NCBI RefSeq assembly: GCF_016428595.1
Contig: NZ_JAELVQ010000030.1
Coordinates: 1-41,248 of the forward strand
Length of the DNA stretch: 41,248 nucleotides
Reading direction: 5' to 3'
Source: Snuella sedimenti
GTDB taxonomy: Bacteria; Bacteroidota; Bacteroidia; Flavobacteriales; Flavobacteriaceae
In this document: piece by piece, positions 16,873-24,927 of the stretch
Layout of the letters: each line of letters begins with the position of its first letter
Position numbering within the stretch: the first letter of the stretch is position 1
Position numbers and translations under genes: made by a program
The notes under the pieces: generated by a model
What the model saw: the letters and a program-made list of their open reading frames with translations, nothing else
The model's database searches: none
Told to the model about the DNA's origin: nothing

Positions 16873-16949
16873 TTATTATGATGAAATCATTTTTTTTGAT
16901 TTAAAATGAATGTATTGAGCCTATTAGCCTAATGAAAGAGATTTAAAAA

Positions 16950-17615
16950 TTAAGCGGGCTGAAACAGTTGTTGTATTTCGTGATAGGCAATTTCATTGAA
17001 GTCACTAATAACCTTATCTGCACTTGAGTAATCTTGGTTTTTTGAGTGCAAACTGTCAAAACCTACGCAAAAAATACCAGCAGCATTAGCAGCTTTAATA
17101 CCATTAGTGGAATCTTCAATAACCATACAATGCTTTTTGTTAAAACCAGAAGCTTCAGCAGCTTTTATAAAGATTTCAGGATGTGGTTTGGAAGCTTTTA
17201 AATCGGCGCCACTTAATTTTGCTTTAAAATACTGGTTAAGATCAAAGCGTTCGAAAATCCTGTTAATATTAGGCATGGAAGCAGATGAAGCCAATATCAG
17301 GGTTAGTCCGTTGTTATGGTAATCTTGTATAAGTTGTAAAACACCATCTATAAGCTGGAAGTCATTATCGTTATCAAAAAGATATTTAAAGTGTTTTCGT
17401 TTAAGAGCAACGAGCATTTCTGGCGTTTTATCAATATTAAATTCCTCACATAAACGTTTGCATATGGTTAACGTGGTTTGCCCAGTAAACGATTCATAAA
17501 GTGTGTTTGAAACGTTTATATTAACATCGTCAAACATATTGTGGTAGGCCTTGTGGTGTAATGGCTCGCTATCAACAATTACCCCATCCATATCAAATAA
17601 AACAGCTTTTAGCAT
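16950..17615 (-). CDS. HAD hydrolase, beta-phosphoglucomutase-like
   Basis: 221 residues. Motif I F-D-M-D-G-V-I-V-D-S-E-P (7-18) has nucleophile Asp8 and acid/base Asp10. Motif II is L-I-L-A-S-S-A-S, followed by the conserved Lys in K-L-S-G-A-D-L-K-A-S-K-P-H-P-E-I-F and motif III/IV V-I-E-D-S-T-N-G-I-K-A-A. The C-type cap and the S-K-P-x-P-E-I-F segment are those of the beta-phosphoglucomutase/sugar-phosphatase branch (YcjU/YniC-like). It should act on a phosphorylated sugar in the cytoplasm; mutase versus phosphatase activity cannot be separated here. It is transcribed in the same direction as the fucose operon but separated from it by the palindrome, so probably independent. Confidence 0.8.
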   Translation of the reverse strand: MLKAVLFDMDGVIVDSEPLHHKAYHNMFDDVNINVSNTLYESFTGQTTLTICKRLCEEFNIDKTPEMLVALKRKHFKYLFDNDNDFQLIDGVLQLIQDYHNNGLTLILASSASMPNINRIFERFDLNQYFKAKLSGADLKASKPHPEIFIKAAEASGFNKKHCMVIEDSTNGIKAANAAGIFCVGFDSLHSKNQDYSSADKVISDFNEIAYHEIQQLFQPA

Positions 17616-17794
17616 TTTGAGTTTTTTTTGCGAAGATATGAGAATTAAGGTTAAAGTCCTAAATTGATTTTTAGCTATTTATATATTGCATATAATCTAG
17701 CTTTACGGTCTAGGCTCAAGACTTATGTTTATATTGCAAAAGCTATTGTTGGCTATAATAAAGTGTATAGGAGAAGAGGAAAACTGTTTAAAAA

Positions 17795-18703
17795 ATGAAG
17801 AAAAATAAAGAGCAATCACGTATTGTAACTAACCCAGGTTTTCACCGGAGGAACAAGCATCAAGCGGAGTATGATTTAGATGCCTTGTGCGAGGTACATT
17901 CAGATTTACGGCAATGTGTTTTTGAAAATAAATATCAGTCAAAGACTATAGACTTTGCTAGCCCTAAAGCAGTAAAAGCACTTAATACGGCATTGCTAAA
18001 GAAGTATTATAATATTGTTTTTTGGGAGTTTCCTGATGATAATTTATGTCCGCCAATACCGGGACGTATAGACTATATACATCACCTTGCCGATTTAACA
18101 AAGGGATCTGAAATTGATAATACCATACGCGTATTAGATATTGGCACAGGGGCAAGTTGTATTTACCCTATTTTGGGCCATGCTGAATATAACTGGCATT
18201 TTGTAGGAACGGATATTGATACAATGTCATTAAAGCATGCGCAACAAATTGTTGTTAAAAACAACTTACAAGATGTAATTTCTTTAAGGCATCAAAGGAA
18301 TGAATCGAATATTCTTAAAGGAGTATTAACTAAAAATGATCTTTTTTTGATTACGATGTGTAATCCACCATTTTATAAGTCGGAAGCGGAGGCCATAGAA
18401 GCTACTACTCGAAAGTTAAAGGGGCTTAATAGTAAAGTGTCCGATATAGTTAGGAATTTTTCAGGTACGCATAATGAGTTGTGGTATAAAGGCGGAGAAA
18501 AAGCTTTTTTGCATAATTATTTGTATGAGAGTTCCTTGTTTAAAGAACATAGTAAATGGTTTACGTCTTTAGTATCCAAAAAGGAACTTGTTAGAGGCTT
18601 GAAAGTATCCTTAAAAAAGTTAGGGGCAACAAGCGTTAAAATAATTAATATGGGGCAAGGGAATAAAACATCGCGTATTATTGCTTGGTCATTTGTAGAA
18701 TAA
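17795..18703 (+). CDS. rlmF: 23S rRNA (adenine(1618)-N(6))-methyltransferase RlmF
   Basis: 302 residues, the usual length. The SAM-binding motif V-L-D-I-G-T-G-A-S-C-I-Y-P lies at 113-125 and the N6-adenine catalytic motif N-P-P-F at 190-193. The N-terminal H-R-R-N-K-H and L-C-P-P-I-P-G-R-x-D-Y-I-H are characteristic of RlmF. It methylates A1618 of 23S rRNA. Single gene, convergent with the DUF2490 gene 50 bp downstream. Confidence 0.93.
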   Translation: MKKNKEQSRIVTNPGFHRRNKHQAEYDLDALCEVHSDLRQCVFENKYQSKTIDFASPKAVKALNTALLKKYYNIVFWEFPDDNLCPPIPGRIDYIHHLADLTKGSEIDNTIRVLDIGTGASCIYPILGHAEYNWHFVGTDIDTMSLKHAQQIVVKNNLQDVISLRHQRNESNILKGVLTKNDLFLITMCNPPFYKSEAEAIEATTRKLKGLNSKVSDIVRNFSGTHNELWYKGGEKAFLHNYLYESSLFKEHSKWFTSLVSKKELVRGLKVSLKKLGATSVKIINMGQGNKTSRIIAWSFVE

Positions 18704-18753
18704 AGCTAGTGTTGCTTAATTGAGAAGCTTGTATTTGTTCAGGCTCATGCCTG

Positions 18754-19434
18754 TTATTTTCTGAAATCTATTTTATAAAAGAGTCCAATTTGTAATCGGT
18801 GTAAATCCAAACTTTTTATTTTTCGGTTTAAATAACCCACTTGTACATTGGCATGTTTTAAAAAGTTAATACCTAAAGCACCGTAGGCTCTGTTTTCGGT
18901 AAAACCGTCATTATTCTTGGTTTTTATCGTTGTTAGAACTTCGTTGTTCAGTCTAATAAAGAATGTCTTGTTGAGCTTTAATTTGGTGCCCAACCTGTAA
19001 CGTAAACGGTTGTGCATAACATTTTCTGTAGGGGATGGTTTGTTTAGTAGGCGTTGTTCTATTCTAAATCTATGGTCTATAGGCAATTTTGCTAGTTTGT
19101 GTTTGTATCCAATTTGTTCGTACAAACGGTTCTCGTAAGTGTGTGTGCCGCTTTTTTCAAAGCCCTTGTCTATATCCATAAAACCGTATGAGACGGTTGT
19201 TGTAATCTTAGATGAAATATGATAATTTAAAGCAACGTTTGTAAGCAAAAAGTTGAAATTATCTGCAATTTCATAATGCCATGATTGGACAGAGTTGCTT
19301 ATGCTCACTTTTTCTGAAACCCTATAAGTCCCTACGTAAGTAAACCAAGATCCCAATTGATCTTCAATGGGTGTTTGAGCAAAAGAAACGTTTATGCTTA
19401 TAAAAAATATTAAGAGGACTTTGTGGTATTTCAT
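18754..19434 (-). CDS. DUF2490 family outer-membrane protein
   Basis: 226 residues with a Sec signal peptide (V-S-F-A-Q, about residue 20). The rest alternates hydrophobic and polar residues as in a small outer-membrane beta-barrel and carries DUF2490-type features: an early G-S-W-F-T-Y-V-G-T-Y-R, the central E-Q-R-L-L-N and R-L-R-Y-R-L-G, and a C-terminal F-Y-K-I-D-F. Function unknown to me. ATG 19432-19434 is the last codon of leader repeat A3 and pairs with an upstream CAT in that repeat, so expression may be controlled at initiation. Confidence 0.75.
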   Translation of the reverse strand: MKYHKVLLIFFISINVSFAQTPIEDQLGSWFTYVGTYRVSEKVSISNSVQSWHYEIADNFNFLLTNVALNYHISSKITTTVSYGFMDIDKGFEKSGTHTYENRLYEQIGYKHKLAKLPIDHRFRIEQRLLNKPSPTENVMHNRLRYRLGTKLKLNKTFFIRLNNEVLTTIKTKNNDGFTENRAYGALGINFLKHANVQVGYLNRKIKSLDLHRLQIGLFYKIDFRK

Positions 19435-19574
19435 ACGTTTAAGTTTCGATAATTTGTTGATTTTATATTAATTATAAAATTGAGAACGTATGCAATCGCT
19501 ACGCTCTCACATTAAAAATTTTAAACATTCCCTATTGTGAAAAAATGTTTAAATTTTATTAATGTTCGTTTCAT
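19432..19574 (-). repeat. Family-A leader repeat, copy A3 (abuts the DUF2490 start; compensatory changes)
   Basis: Most diverged A copy. On the - strand, segment 2 reads CATACGTT and segment 3 AACGTATG, whereas the other copies read CACACGTT and AACGTGTG. The change in segment 2 (C to T) is matched by G to A in segment 3, turning GTG into an ATG start while keeping all 8 pairs. Segment 1 (19508-19500) pairs with segment 2 over 9 bp with one G-U, although its sequence and spacing differ from the other copies. Confidence 0.75.
19521..19574 (-). CDS. Micro-ORF of leader repeat A3 (17 aa)
   Basis: Encodes MKRTLIKFKHFFTIGNV and TAA. The downstream hairpin region of this copy has diverged strongly, yet the frame and length are intact, which favours selection on the peptide or on its translation. 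Confidence 0.45.
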   Translation of the reverse strand: MKRTLIKFKHFFTIGNV

Positions 19575-19597
19575 CTTAAATATATTCGATTAATTAT

Positions 19598-19632
19598 AAA
19601 GGGAGTTCTAGTGCTTGCTAGAACTCCCTTTT
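19598..19632 (-). terminator. Rho-independent terminator of pckA
   Basis: AAAGGGAGTTCTAG (19598-19611) pairs perfectly with CTAGAACTCCCTTT (19618-19631), a 14-bp stem with a 6-nt loop. It lies 18 bp beyond the pckA stop. The A/T-rich arms give a U-tract in either direction. Confidence 0.8.
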
Positions 19633-19649
19633 GGTTAAACAAGAACCTA

Positions 19650-21281
19650 TTAGAAGTGTTCGTGTAAGTGATGATGTTCATCAATTAATGGACCTCCTTC
19701 AATAATTTGTTCTGATGCTTGTTGCGCAAATTTTTCAAAGTTTAAGTGGAAAGAGTGTGCCAACTGAATGGCTTTGCCTACATAAGCACCTTTTTGTAAC
19801 CAGGTATTCATAGGGTCTAAAATTTCGGTTGGAACACCAGGACAGTATTTTGGCATGAATAATCCGAAAATAAAGTTTTGTTCGTAATCAACATTGTCTA
19901 AATCACCGTTAAGTATGGCGGTAATCATAGCTCGGGTATATTTTAATTTAATACGGGATCCAACGCCGTAAGGCCCTGCGCTCCATCCTGTGTTAATTAA
20001 CCATACATTAACACCAGCTTCTTGCATTTTTTTGCTTAACATTTCACCGTAAACGGTTGGATGTAAAGGCATGAAGGGTTCTCCAAAACATGCAGAGAAT
20101 GATGGTACAGGCTCCGTAATGCCCGCTTCGGTTCCCGCTACTTTAGCTGTATACCCTGAGATAAAGTGATAAGCAGCTTGTCCAGGCGTAAGTTTAGATA
20201 CAGGAGGTAATACTCCAAAGGCATCACATGTTAAAAAGAATATGTTTTTTGGATTGTTTGCATATAAAGTTTCCTGTATGTTGTCTATATGGTATATGGG
20301 GTAACTTACACGGGTGTTCTGTGTAATACTACTATTTTCATAATCAGGTTCACCATTATCTTTAAATACAATGTTTTCCAATAGAGCACCGGGTCTTACA
20401 GCTCTAAAGATGTCTGGTTCTTTTTCTTCGCTTAGATCAATAACTTTTGCATAGCAACCGCCTTCAAAGTTGAAGATTGTGTTGTCGGCTGTCCAACCAT
20501 GCTCATCATCTCCAATTAATTTTCTATCGGGATCTGCAGATAAGGTTGTTTTTCCTGTTCCGGACAAGCCAAAGAATATTGCTGTGTCTCCTTTTTTGCC
20601 CACGTTAGCAGAACAGTGCATTGGCAGCACGTTTTTCTCTACAGGTAAAATCATGTTCAAGGCAGAGAAAATACCCTTTTTCATTTCACCGGTATAGGCC
20701 GATCCTCCAACCAAAGCGATTTTTTCTGTAAAGTTTATTATTGAGAAGTTTCCTTGTCTAATACCATAAGCAGCTGGATCTGGACACTCATAACCGGGAG
20801 CACAAAGAATTAACCAATCTTCTTTAAAGTTTTTGAGTTCTTTTTCACTAGGTCTTAAAAACATGTTGTAAACAAACAGGTTTGACCAAGGTAGTTCGGT
20901 TACAGTTCGTATGTTCGTTCTGTATTCTGGCTCAGCACAAACGTAACCATCTCTAACATAAATTTCTTTGCCAGAAAGATACTTGGTAATTTCGTTTTTA
21001 AGTTTACTGAAATTTTCAGGAGAAACAGCTTTGTTTGTTTTTCCCCACCATACCTTTTCTGCAGTATAGTCATCTTTTACGATAAAACGGTCCTGGGGAG
21101 ATCTACCTGTAAACTTTCCAGTATTAATGGCTAAAGTGCCATTAGCAGTTTCTTTCCCCATCTTTTTATCAACTGTAATCTTTTGAAGGGTTTCAGGAGA
21201 TAGGTTCCAATGAGCGTTCACATTTTTTAAACCGTAAGCTTCTAAGCTAGGGTGTTTTTGTAATGTTGCTAAATCTTCCAT
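19650..21281 (-). CDS. pckA: Phosphoenolpyruvate carboxykinase (ATP)
   Basis: 543 residues, full length. The kinase-1a P-loop G-L-S-G-T-G-K-T-T is at 238-246 and the kinase-2 L-I-G-D-D-E-H-G-W at 255-263. F-T-G-R-S-P-x-D-R-F at 57-66 is typical of the ATP-dependent enzyme. It converts oxaloacetate and ATP to PEP, ADP and CO2, the entry step of gluconeogenesis. The gene begins 35 bp after the SLC13 stop on the same strand, too little space for a separate full promoter, so dicarboxylate uptake and PEP formation are probably co-expressed. A strong terminator follows. Confidence 0.95.
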   Translation of the reverse strand: MEDLATLQKHPSLEAYGLKNVNAHWNLSPETLQKITVDKKMGKETANGTLAINTGKFTGRSPQDRFIVKDDYTAEKVWWGKTNKAVSPENFSKLKNEITKYLSGKEIYVRDGYVCAEPEYRTNIRTVTELPWSNLFVYNMFLRPSEKELKNFKEDWLILCAPGYECPDPAAYGIRQGNFSIINFTEKIALVGGSAYTGEMKKGIFSALNMILPVEKNVLPMHCSANVGKKGDTAIFFGLSGTGKTTLSADPDRKLIGDDEHGWTADNTIFNFEGGCYAKVIDLSEEKEPDIFRAVRPGALLENIVFKDNGEPDYENSSITQNTRVSYPIYHIDNIQETLYANNPKNIFFLTCDAFGVLPPVSKLTPGQAAYHFISGYTAKVAGTEAGITEPVPSFSACFGEPFMPLHPTVYGEMLSKKMQEAGVNVWLINTGWSAGPYGVGSRIKLKYTRAMITAILNGDLDNVDYEQNFIFGLFMPKYCPGVPTEILDPMNTWLQKGAYVGKAIQLAHSFHLNFEKFAQQASEQIIEGGPLIDEHHHLHEHF

Positions 21282-21316
21282 TTTTATTTGATTTTAAGGT
21301 TCTTATTATTTTTTAT

Positions 21317-23158
21317 TTAAAATGGCCACAGTATTGGCACGAGTATCATCGATATAGTTAACAGTATAAGTAGTAATGGAGCACCAACTTTTAAGTAATC
21401 CATAAACTTATATCCTCCTGCTGTCATTACCATTGCATTGGTAGTGGTTCCTATTGGGGTTAAAAATGCTGTTGAGGCACTTATAGCAACTACAATCATA
21501 AAAGGTTCTGGAGACAGTTTTAAGGTGTTGGCAGCTAGAATGGCTATAGGAGCCATAAGTACAGCCGTTGCCGAGTTATTGATAACTTGGCTAAAAGTTG
21601 TTGTTAGTAAAAATATACCGCCTAATAATGCTACGGGATGTATGGTTCCTAAATAATCTACTAAGCCATTCGCTATTACCTGGGCAGTACCTGTTTTTTG
21701 AAGAGCAATACCCATAGGTATCATCGCAGCAATCATAACTACGCTGGTCCAGCTAATCCCTTTATAGGCTTTAGTAATAGGTACACAACCGGTTAGTAGT
21801 ATAATGCCAGCAGAAATTAACGCCGCAATAGCTCCAGGAACAACTTTAAATACCATAAATACAATCATTAGTAGCAAGGCACCTAAGGCTATATAAGATT
21901 TTAGGTTGAGGCTTTCAACATTTTTCGCCATGCCTTCAGGGCTACCACAAATCACCAGATTCTCATGTTGTTTTTTCAAATCTTCGATATGTTCCCATGT
22001 ACCTCGTATAAGGAAAGCATCACCTACTTTTACCGTTACTTCTTTTTCTTGTATTGGCTTGTTGTTTCTTGATGCAGCTAATAACTGAATGCCAAATCTT
22101 TTAAAATACTCGCCCATTTTGTATTTTCTGCCTACCAAAATAGAATTTGGGTTTACGATTACTTCAGTCATACCTACCTCTTGGTTAATGAGGTTGTGTT
22201 TTAACTCATCAGTAATTGGTTCTAGAGGTAAAAGCCCTAATCTAAAGGTTATCATCATTTTGTTAATGGCCTCTGTGTCGCCTTTTACGGTAATAATGTC
22301 ATGGTAAAGAAATTCTGTGTTTGGATCTGGAAATTCTATATGAGAAGGAATGCCTTTTAATACACTGGGATGCCTTCTTTTTATTCGAATGATAGTTGCG
22401 TTATAGTTTTTTTCAAATTGCCATGCTTCTATTTTTGTGTTTAGCAAGGGAGAAATTGATCGCACGCGTAATCGGTAGTAACCACTATCAACCTTGTAAG
22501 CTTCAATCCAGTTGTGTAGTGTTGAATCTATGTTTACAGGCTTGTTGTTTGTTTTGTTGTTTGGTAACAACTTATAGCCAATGTATCTAAAATAAAGTAT
22601 GGCAATGATTAAAAGGGGTAAGCCTATTAACCCAAACTCAAAGAATGAAAAGCCTTCGTAGCCAGAGTCAACTAAAGCATTGCTTGCTATAATATTTGGT
22701 GGTGTGCCAGTAAGGGTTAACAGTCCTCCAGTGTTAGAGCCAAAAGCTACGGGCATTAACATTTTAGAAGGGAGAGTACCAATGCTCCAGGCAGAAGAAA
22801 TGCTTAAGGGCATTAAAGTGGCTACTGTTCCTGTATTGCTTACAAAACCTGACAAAACGCCTGCTCCAAGTGTTAAAATAACTAATAATTTGGGAATGCT
22901 TTTTCCTGCCCATTCTACAAACTTTTTACCAGCCATCGCTGTCCAACCTGTTTGAGCAATACCTTCTCCTATAATAAAAAGAGCGGCAATCATGATTACT
23001 GTTGGATTGCTAAAACCACTTAGTGTTTCTTTAGTATCTAGTATACCGGTTAGAAATAGACTAAGCATCGATATTAGGGCAACGATATCGGGAGTGAACT
23101 TTCCCCAGACAAACAGTCCAATAGTAATTATTAAAATAAGGAGCATTAAATAAATCAT
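21317..23158 (-). CDS. SLC13/DASS family permease with two RCK_C (TrkA-C) domains
   Basis: 613 residues: two membrane blocks (about 1-190 and 395-613) around a soluble central insert (about 205-390) holding two TrkA-C-like beta-alpha units. Conserved S-N-T-G-T-V-A-T and N-N-S-A-T-A-V-L motifs mark the paired substrate and Na+ hairpins of the DASS family; T-G-T-P-P-N is also typical. Known relatives carry sulfate or C4-dicarboxylates. Coupling to pckA favours dicarboxylates (succinate, malate, fumarate), but that is inference. A perfect 8-bp dyad lies 97 bp upstream at 23255-23274. Confidence 0.85.
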   Translation of the reverse strand: MIYLMLLILIITIGLFVWGKFTPDIVALISMLSLFLTGILDTKETLSGFSNPTVIMIAALFIIGEGIAQTGWTAMAGKKFVEWAGKSIPKLLVILTLGAGVLSGFVSNTGTVATLMPLSISSAWSIGTLPSKMLMPVAFGSNTGGLLTLTGTPPNIIASNALVDSGYEGFSFFEFGLIGLPLLIIAILYFRYIGYKLLPNNKTNNKPVNIDSTLHNWIEAYKVDSGYYRLRVRSISPLLNTKIEAWQFEKNYNATIIRIKRRHPSVLKGIPSHIEFPDPNTEFLYHDIITVKGDTEAINKMMITFRLGLLPLEPITDELKHNLINQEVGMTEVIVNPNSILVGRKYKMGEYFKRFGIQLLAASRNNKPIQEKEVTVKVGDAFLIRGTWEHIEDLKKQHENLVICGSPEGMAKNVESLNLKSYIALGALLLMIVFMVFKVVPGAIAALISAGIILLTGCVPITKAYKGISWTSVVMIAAMIPMGIALQKTGTAQVIANGLVDYLGTIHPVALLGGIFLLTTTFSQVINNSATAVLMAPIAILAANTLKLSPEPFMIVVAISASTAFLTPIGTTTNAMVMTAGGYKFMDYLKVGAPLLLILLTISMILVPILWPF

Positions 23159-23254
23159 AATTCAATCAGTTTTAAACTGCTATTTTGTTTAAGTAAATAA
23201 GGCATGATAGTTGCTTAATTACATGAGTAAAATTACTACCTAATACCTCGAATA

Positions 23255-23274
23255 ATTATGACGAATGTCATAAT
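23255..23274 (-). promoter_or_regulatory. Perfect dyad upstream of the SLC13-pckA operon, candidate operator
   Basis: ATTATGAC-GAAT-GTCATAAT, 8-bp arms around 4 bp, about 100 bp before the SLC13 ATG. The TGAC-N4-GTCA core suits a dimeric regulator; which one cannot be told. The rest of 23159-23542 is AT-rich, with no gene that I can see. Confidence 0.4.
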
Positions 23275-23542
23275 TTGATTAAGTTTATTCTTTTTCAAGT
23301 ATTAGTGGTTTTTTTGTTAAAATTGATTCTGAAAAAGTTTACGAAAACGTATGCGTACTGTATAATATTTAAGAATTGGATGCTTTTTGCTAAAAAAAAT
23401 AATTCTTAAAATCATTTTTGAGTCAGAAATATTAAAATTGGACTAACTTAGACTGTTTGTTTTAAGTTGAAAAAGAATGAAAATTAGTTTAGTAGAGGCA
23501 TTGTTTTGAAAAGTATGGCTATGTATAGTCAATTTAAGCTAT

Positions 23543-23634
23543 ATGAAATGAGCCATAACAAATCTTGATATTCACCGAGATGATTATTGGCGAATTACAT
23601 CTGACCCATGAAAAGCAATAAATATAAACAGATG
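23543..23634 (+). repeat. Family-B leader repeat, copy B2 (upstream of bshB1)
   Basis: Shortest form of B: ATGAAATGAGCCATAACAA at the start, GATTATTGGCGAA, TTACATCTGACC and AATATAAACAGATGAAA. CATCTG (23598-23603) is complementary to CAGATG (23629-23634), whose ATG starts a nine-residue frame. AGATG (23578-23582) can instead pair with CATCT, giving the same alternative pairing as in family A. Confidence 0.65.
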
Positions 23635-23661
23635 AAAAGATGGTTAAAAAATAGAAATTAA
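23632..23661 (+). CDS. Micro-ORF after repeat B2 (9 aa), upstream of bshB1
   Basis: ATG to TAA encodes MKRWLKNRN, ending 18 bp before the bshB1 ATG. Its start codon is the one that can be masked by CATCTG in B2. Only position and the repeat context support it. Confidence 0.25.
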   Translation: MKRWLKNRN

Positions 23662-23679
23662 TTATATTAGAAAGAATAT

Positions 23680-24402
23680 ATGAAGTTAGACATTCTCGCT
23701 ATAGGGGCACATCCCGATGATGTTGAGCTAGGTTGTGGTGCTACACTAGCTAAAGAAGTATCCAAGGGCAAAAGGGTAGGGATAATAGATTTAACTCGGG
23801 GTGAGTTAGGGACACGGGGCACAGCGGAGACAAGAAAAGCCGAATCGGAAGCAGCAGCTAAACTATTAGGTGTGGCATTTCGTATTAATATGGATTTTGC
23901 CGATGGCTTTTTTGCAAACGATAAGAAACATCAATTGGAGCTTATCAAGATGATACGTAAATACCAGCCAGATGTTGTTGTTTGTAATGCGATAAACGAC
24001 CGGCATATTGATCATGGCAAGGGAAGCAAATTAGTAAGTGATGCTTGTTTTTTAAGTGGTTTGATAAAAATTGAAACCCAATTGGAAGGTGTTTCAGAGT
24101 TACAGTCCGCTTGGCGACCTAAGTATGTATACCATTATATTCAGTGGAAAAACTTGAAACCAGATTTTGTAGTTGATGTGTCTGAGTTTATAGATACAAA
24201 AATGGCAGCGGTATTAGCTTATAAAACACAGTTTTATAATGAAGCCAGTAAAGAGCCTGAAACCCCTATTTCTACTAAGAATTTTACAGATAGTGTAAAG
24301 TATCGAGCTAGGGATTTAGGGCGTTTGGTAGGGGTGGAGTATGCAGAAGGGTTTACTGTAGAGCGGTTGATAGCTGTCGATAGTTTATTTGATGTGAAAT
24401 AG
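23680..24402 (+). CDS. bshB1: Bacillithiol biosynthesis deacetylase BshB1
   Basis: 240 residues of the PIG-L/LmbE deacetylase family. The zinc motif A-H-P-D-D is at 10-14 (His11, Asp13, Asp14), with a further ligand in the H-I-D-H-G-K motif. L-T-R-G-E-L-G-T-R-G-T at about 38-48 is diagnostic for BshB1. It removes the acetyl group from GlcNAc-malate in bacillithiol synthesis. It is preceded by repeat B2 and a nine-residue micro-ORF. No other bsh genes are in the window. Confidence 0.93.
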   Translation: MKLDILAIGAHPDDVELGCGATLAKEVSKGKRVGIIDLTRGELGTRGTAETRKAESEAAAKLLGVAFRINMDFADGFFANDKKHQLELIKMIRKYQPDVVVCNAINDRHIDHGKGSKLVSDACFLSGLIKIETQLEGVSELQSAWRPKYVYHYIQWKNLKPDFVVDVSEFIDTKMAAVLAYKTQFYNEASKEPETPISTKNFTDSVKYRARDLGRLVGVEYAEGFTVERLIAVDSLFDVK

Positions 24403-24458
24403 TTAGGATTGGTTTTGATTTTATTTTAGAAGAAGTATAAAAATATTGAAAAAAGTCT

Positions 24459-24489
24459 TTGTAGAAAACATTGAAATCAATTACATTTG
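24459..24489 (+). promoter_or_regulatory. Bacteroidota-type promoter of the tRNA-His gene
   Basis: TTG at 24459-24461, 20 bp spacer, TACATTTG at 24482-24489: a full match to the TTG-N19/20-TAnnTTTG consensus. Transcription should start near 24496, about 20 bp before the tRNA. Confidence 0.7.
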
Positions 24490-24518
24490 CACACGCATTA
24501 CAAAATGCACTTTAAATG

Positions 24519-24592
24519 GTGGTTGTAGCTCAGTTGGTTAGAGCGCCTGATTGTGGTTCAGGAGGTCGTCGGTTCGAGACCGATCTTCCACC
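24519..24592 (+). tRNA. tRNA-His (GTG)
   Basis: Cloverleaf with D arm TAGCTCAGTTGGTTAGAGC, anticodon stem CCTGA/TCAGG around TTGTGGT (anticodon GTG) and T arm GTCGG-TTCGAGA-CCGAT. The base before the acceptor stem is G (24518), available as the His-specific G-1 opposite discriminator C (24592). The 3' CCA is not encoded. The acceptor stem GTGGTTG/CTTCCAC has two U-U oppositions (positions 5-68 and 6-67), which is unusual but may be normal for the lineage. Confidence 0.93.
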
Positions 24593-24600
24593 CAAAACAA

Positions 24601-24630
24601 AAGCCTCTCGGTTTCCGAGGGGCTTCTTTT
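24601..24630 (+). terminator. Rho-independent terminator after tRNA-His
   Basis: AAGCCTCTCGG (24601-24611) pairs with CCGAGGGGCTT (24615-24625) with one G-U, followed by CTTTT. Confidence 0.85.
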
Positions 24631-24822
24631 GTATAAGGAGTTTTGGGATCAACCAAGAAAGTTGTGGGATAAATATTGGGTAACAGGTTTATGGTGTTTG
24701 GTGTACAGTAACTATAACAGATAAGACGGTAAATGAATATTTAGAGCATCATCGAAAGTCTAACTCAGGTAATTCTAATTTTATATTAGAATAAAAGGGA
24801 GGGATTTTGGCCTTGGTGTAGC

Positions 24823-24852
24823 AAACCTCTGTACTGAAGTACAGAGTGGTTT
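24823..24852. terminator. Hairpin downstream of the 50-residue gene
   Basis: CTCTGTACT-GA-AGTACAGAG is a perfect 9-bp stem, extended by AAACC/GGTTT with a 2-nt bulge. It lies 76 bp past the stop of the small - strand gene; no clear T-run on either side. The stretch 24633-24927 otherwise shows no gene I would call. Confidence 0.4.
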
Positions 24853-24927
24853 AGTTATTTATAACTTAAAATCAAGAATGGATAATAAATCTGTATTATT
24901 ATCTTGATTAGGTGGTAAAATATAATA

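Noticed and set aside
23340-23365. AAAACGTATGCGTAC as a LacI-type operator
   Set aside because: The symmetry is imperfect and no adjacent regulator or target supports it.
24660-24795. Open + strand frame with a possible gene remnant (encodes V-N-E-Y-L-E-H-H-R-K near its end)
   Set aside because: No start codon, about 40 codons, no recognisable family; probably chance or an unidentifiable remnant.
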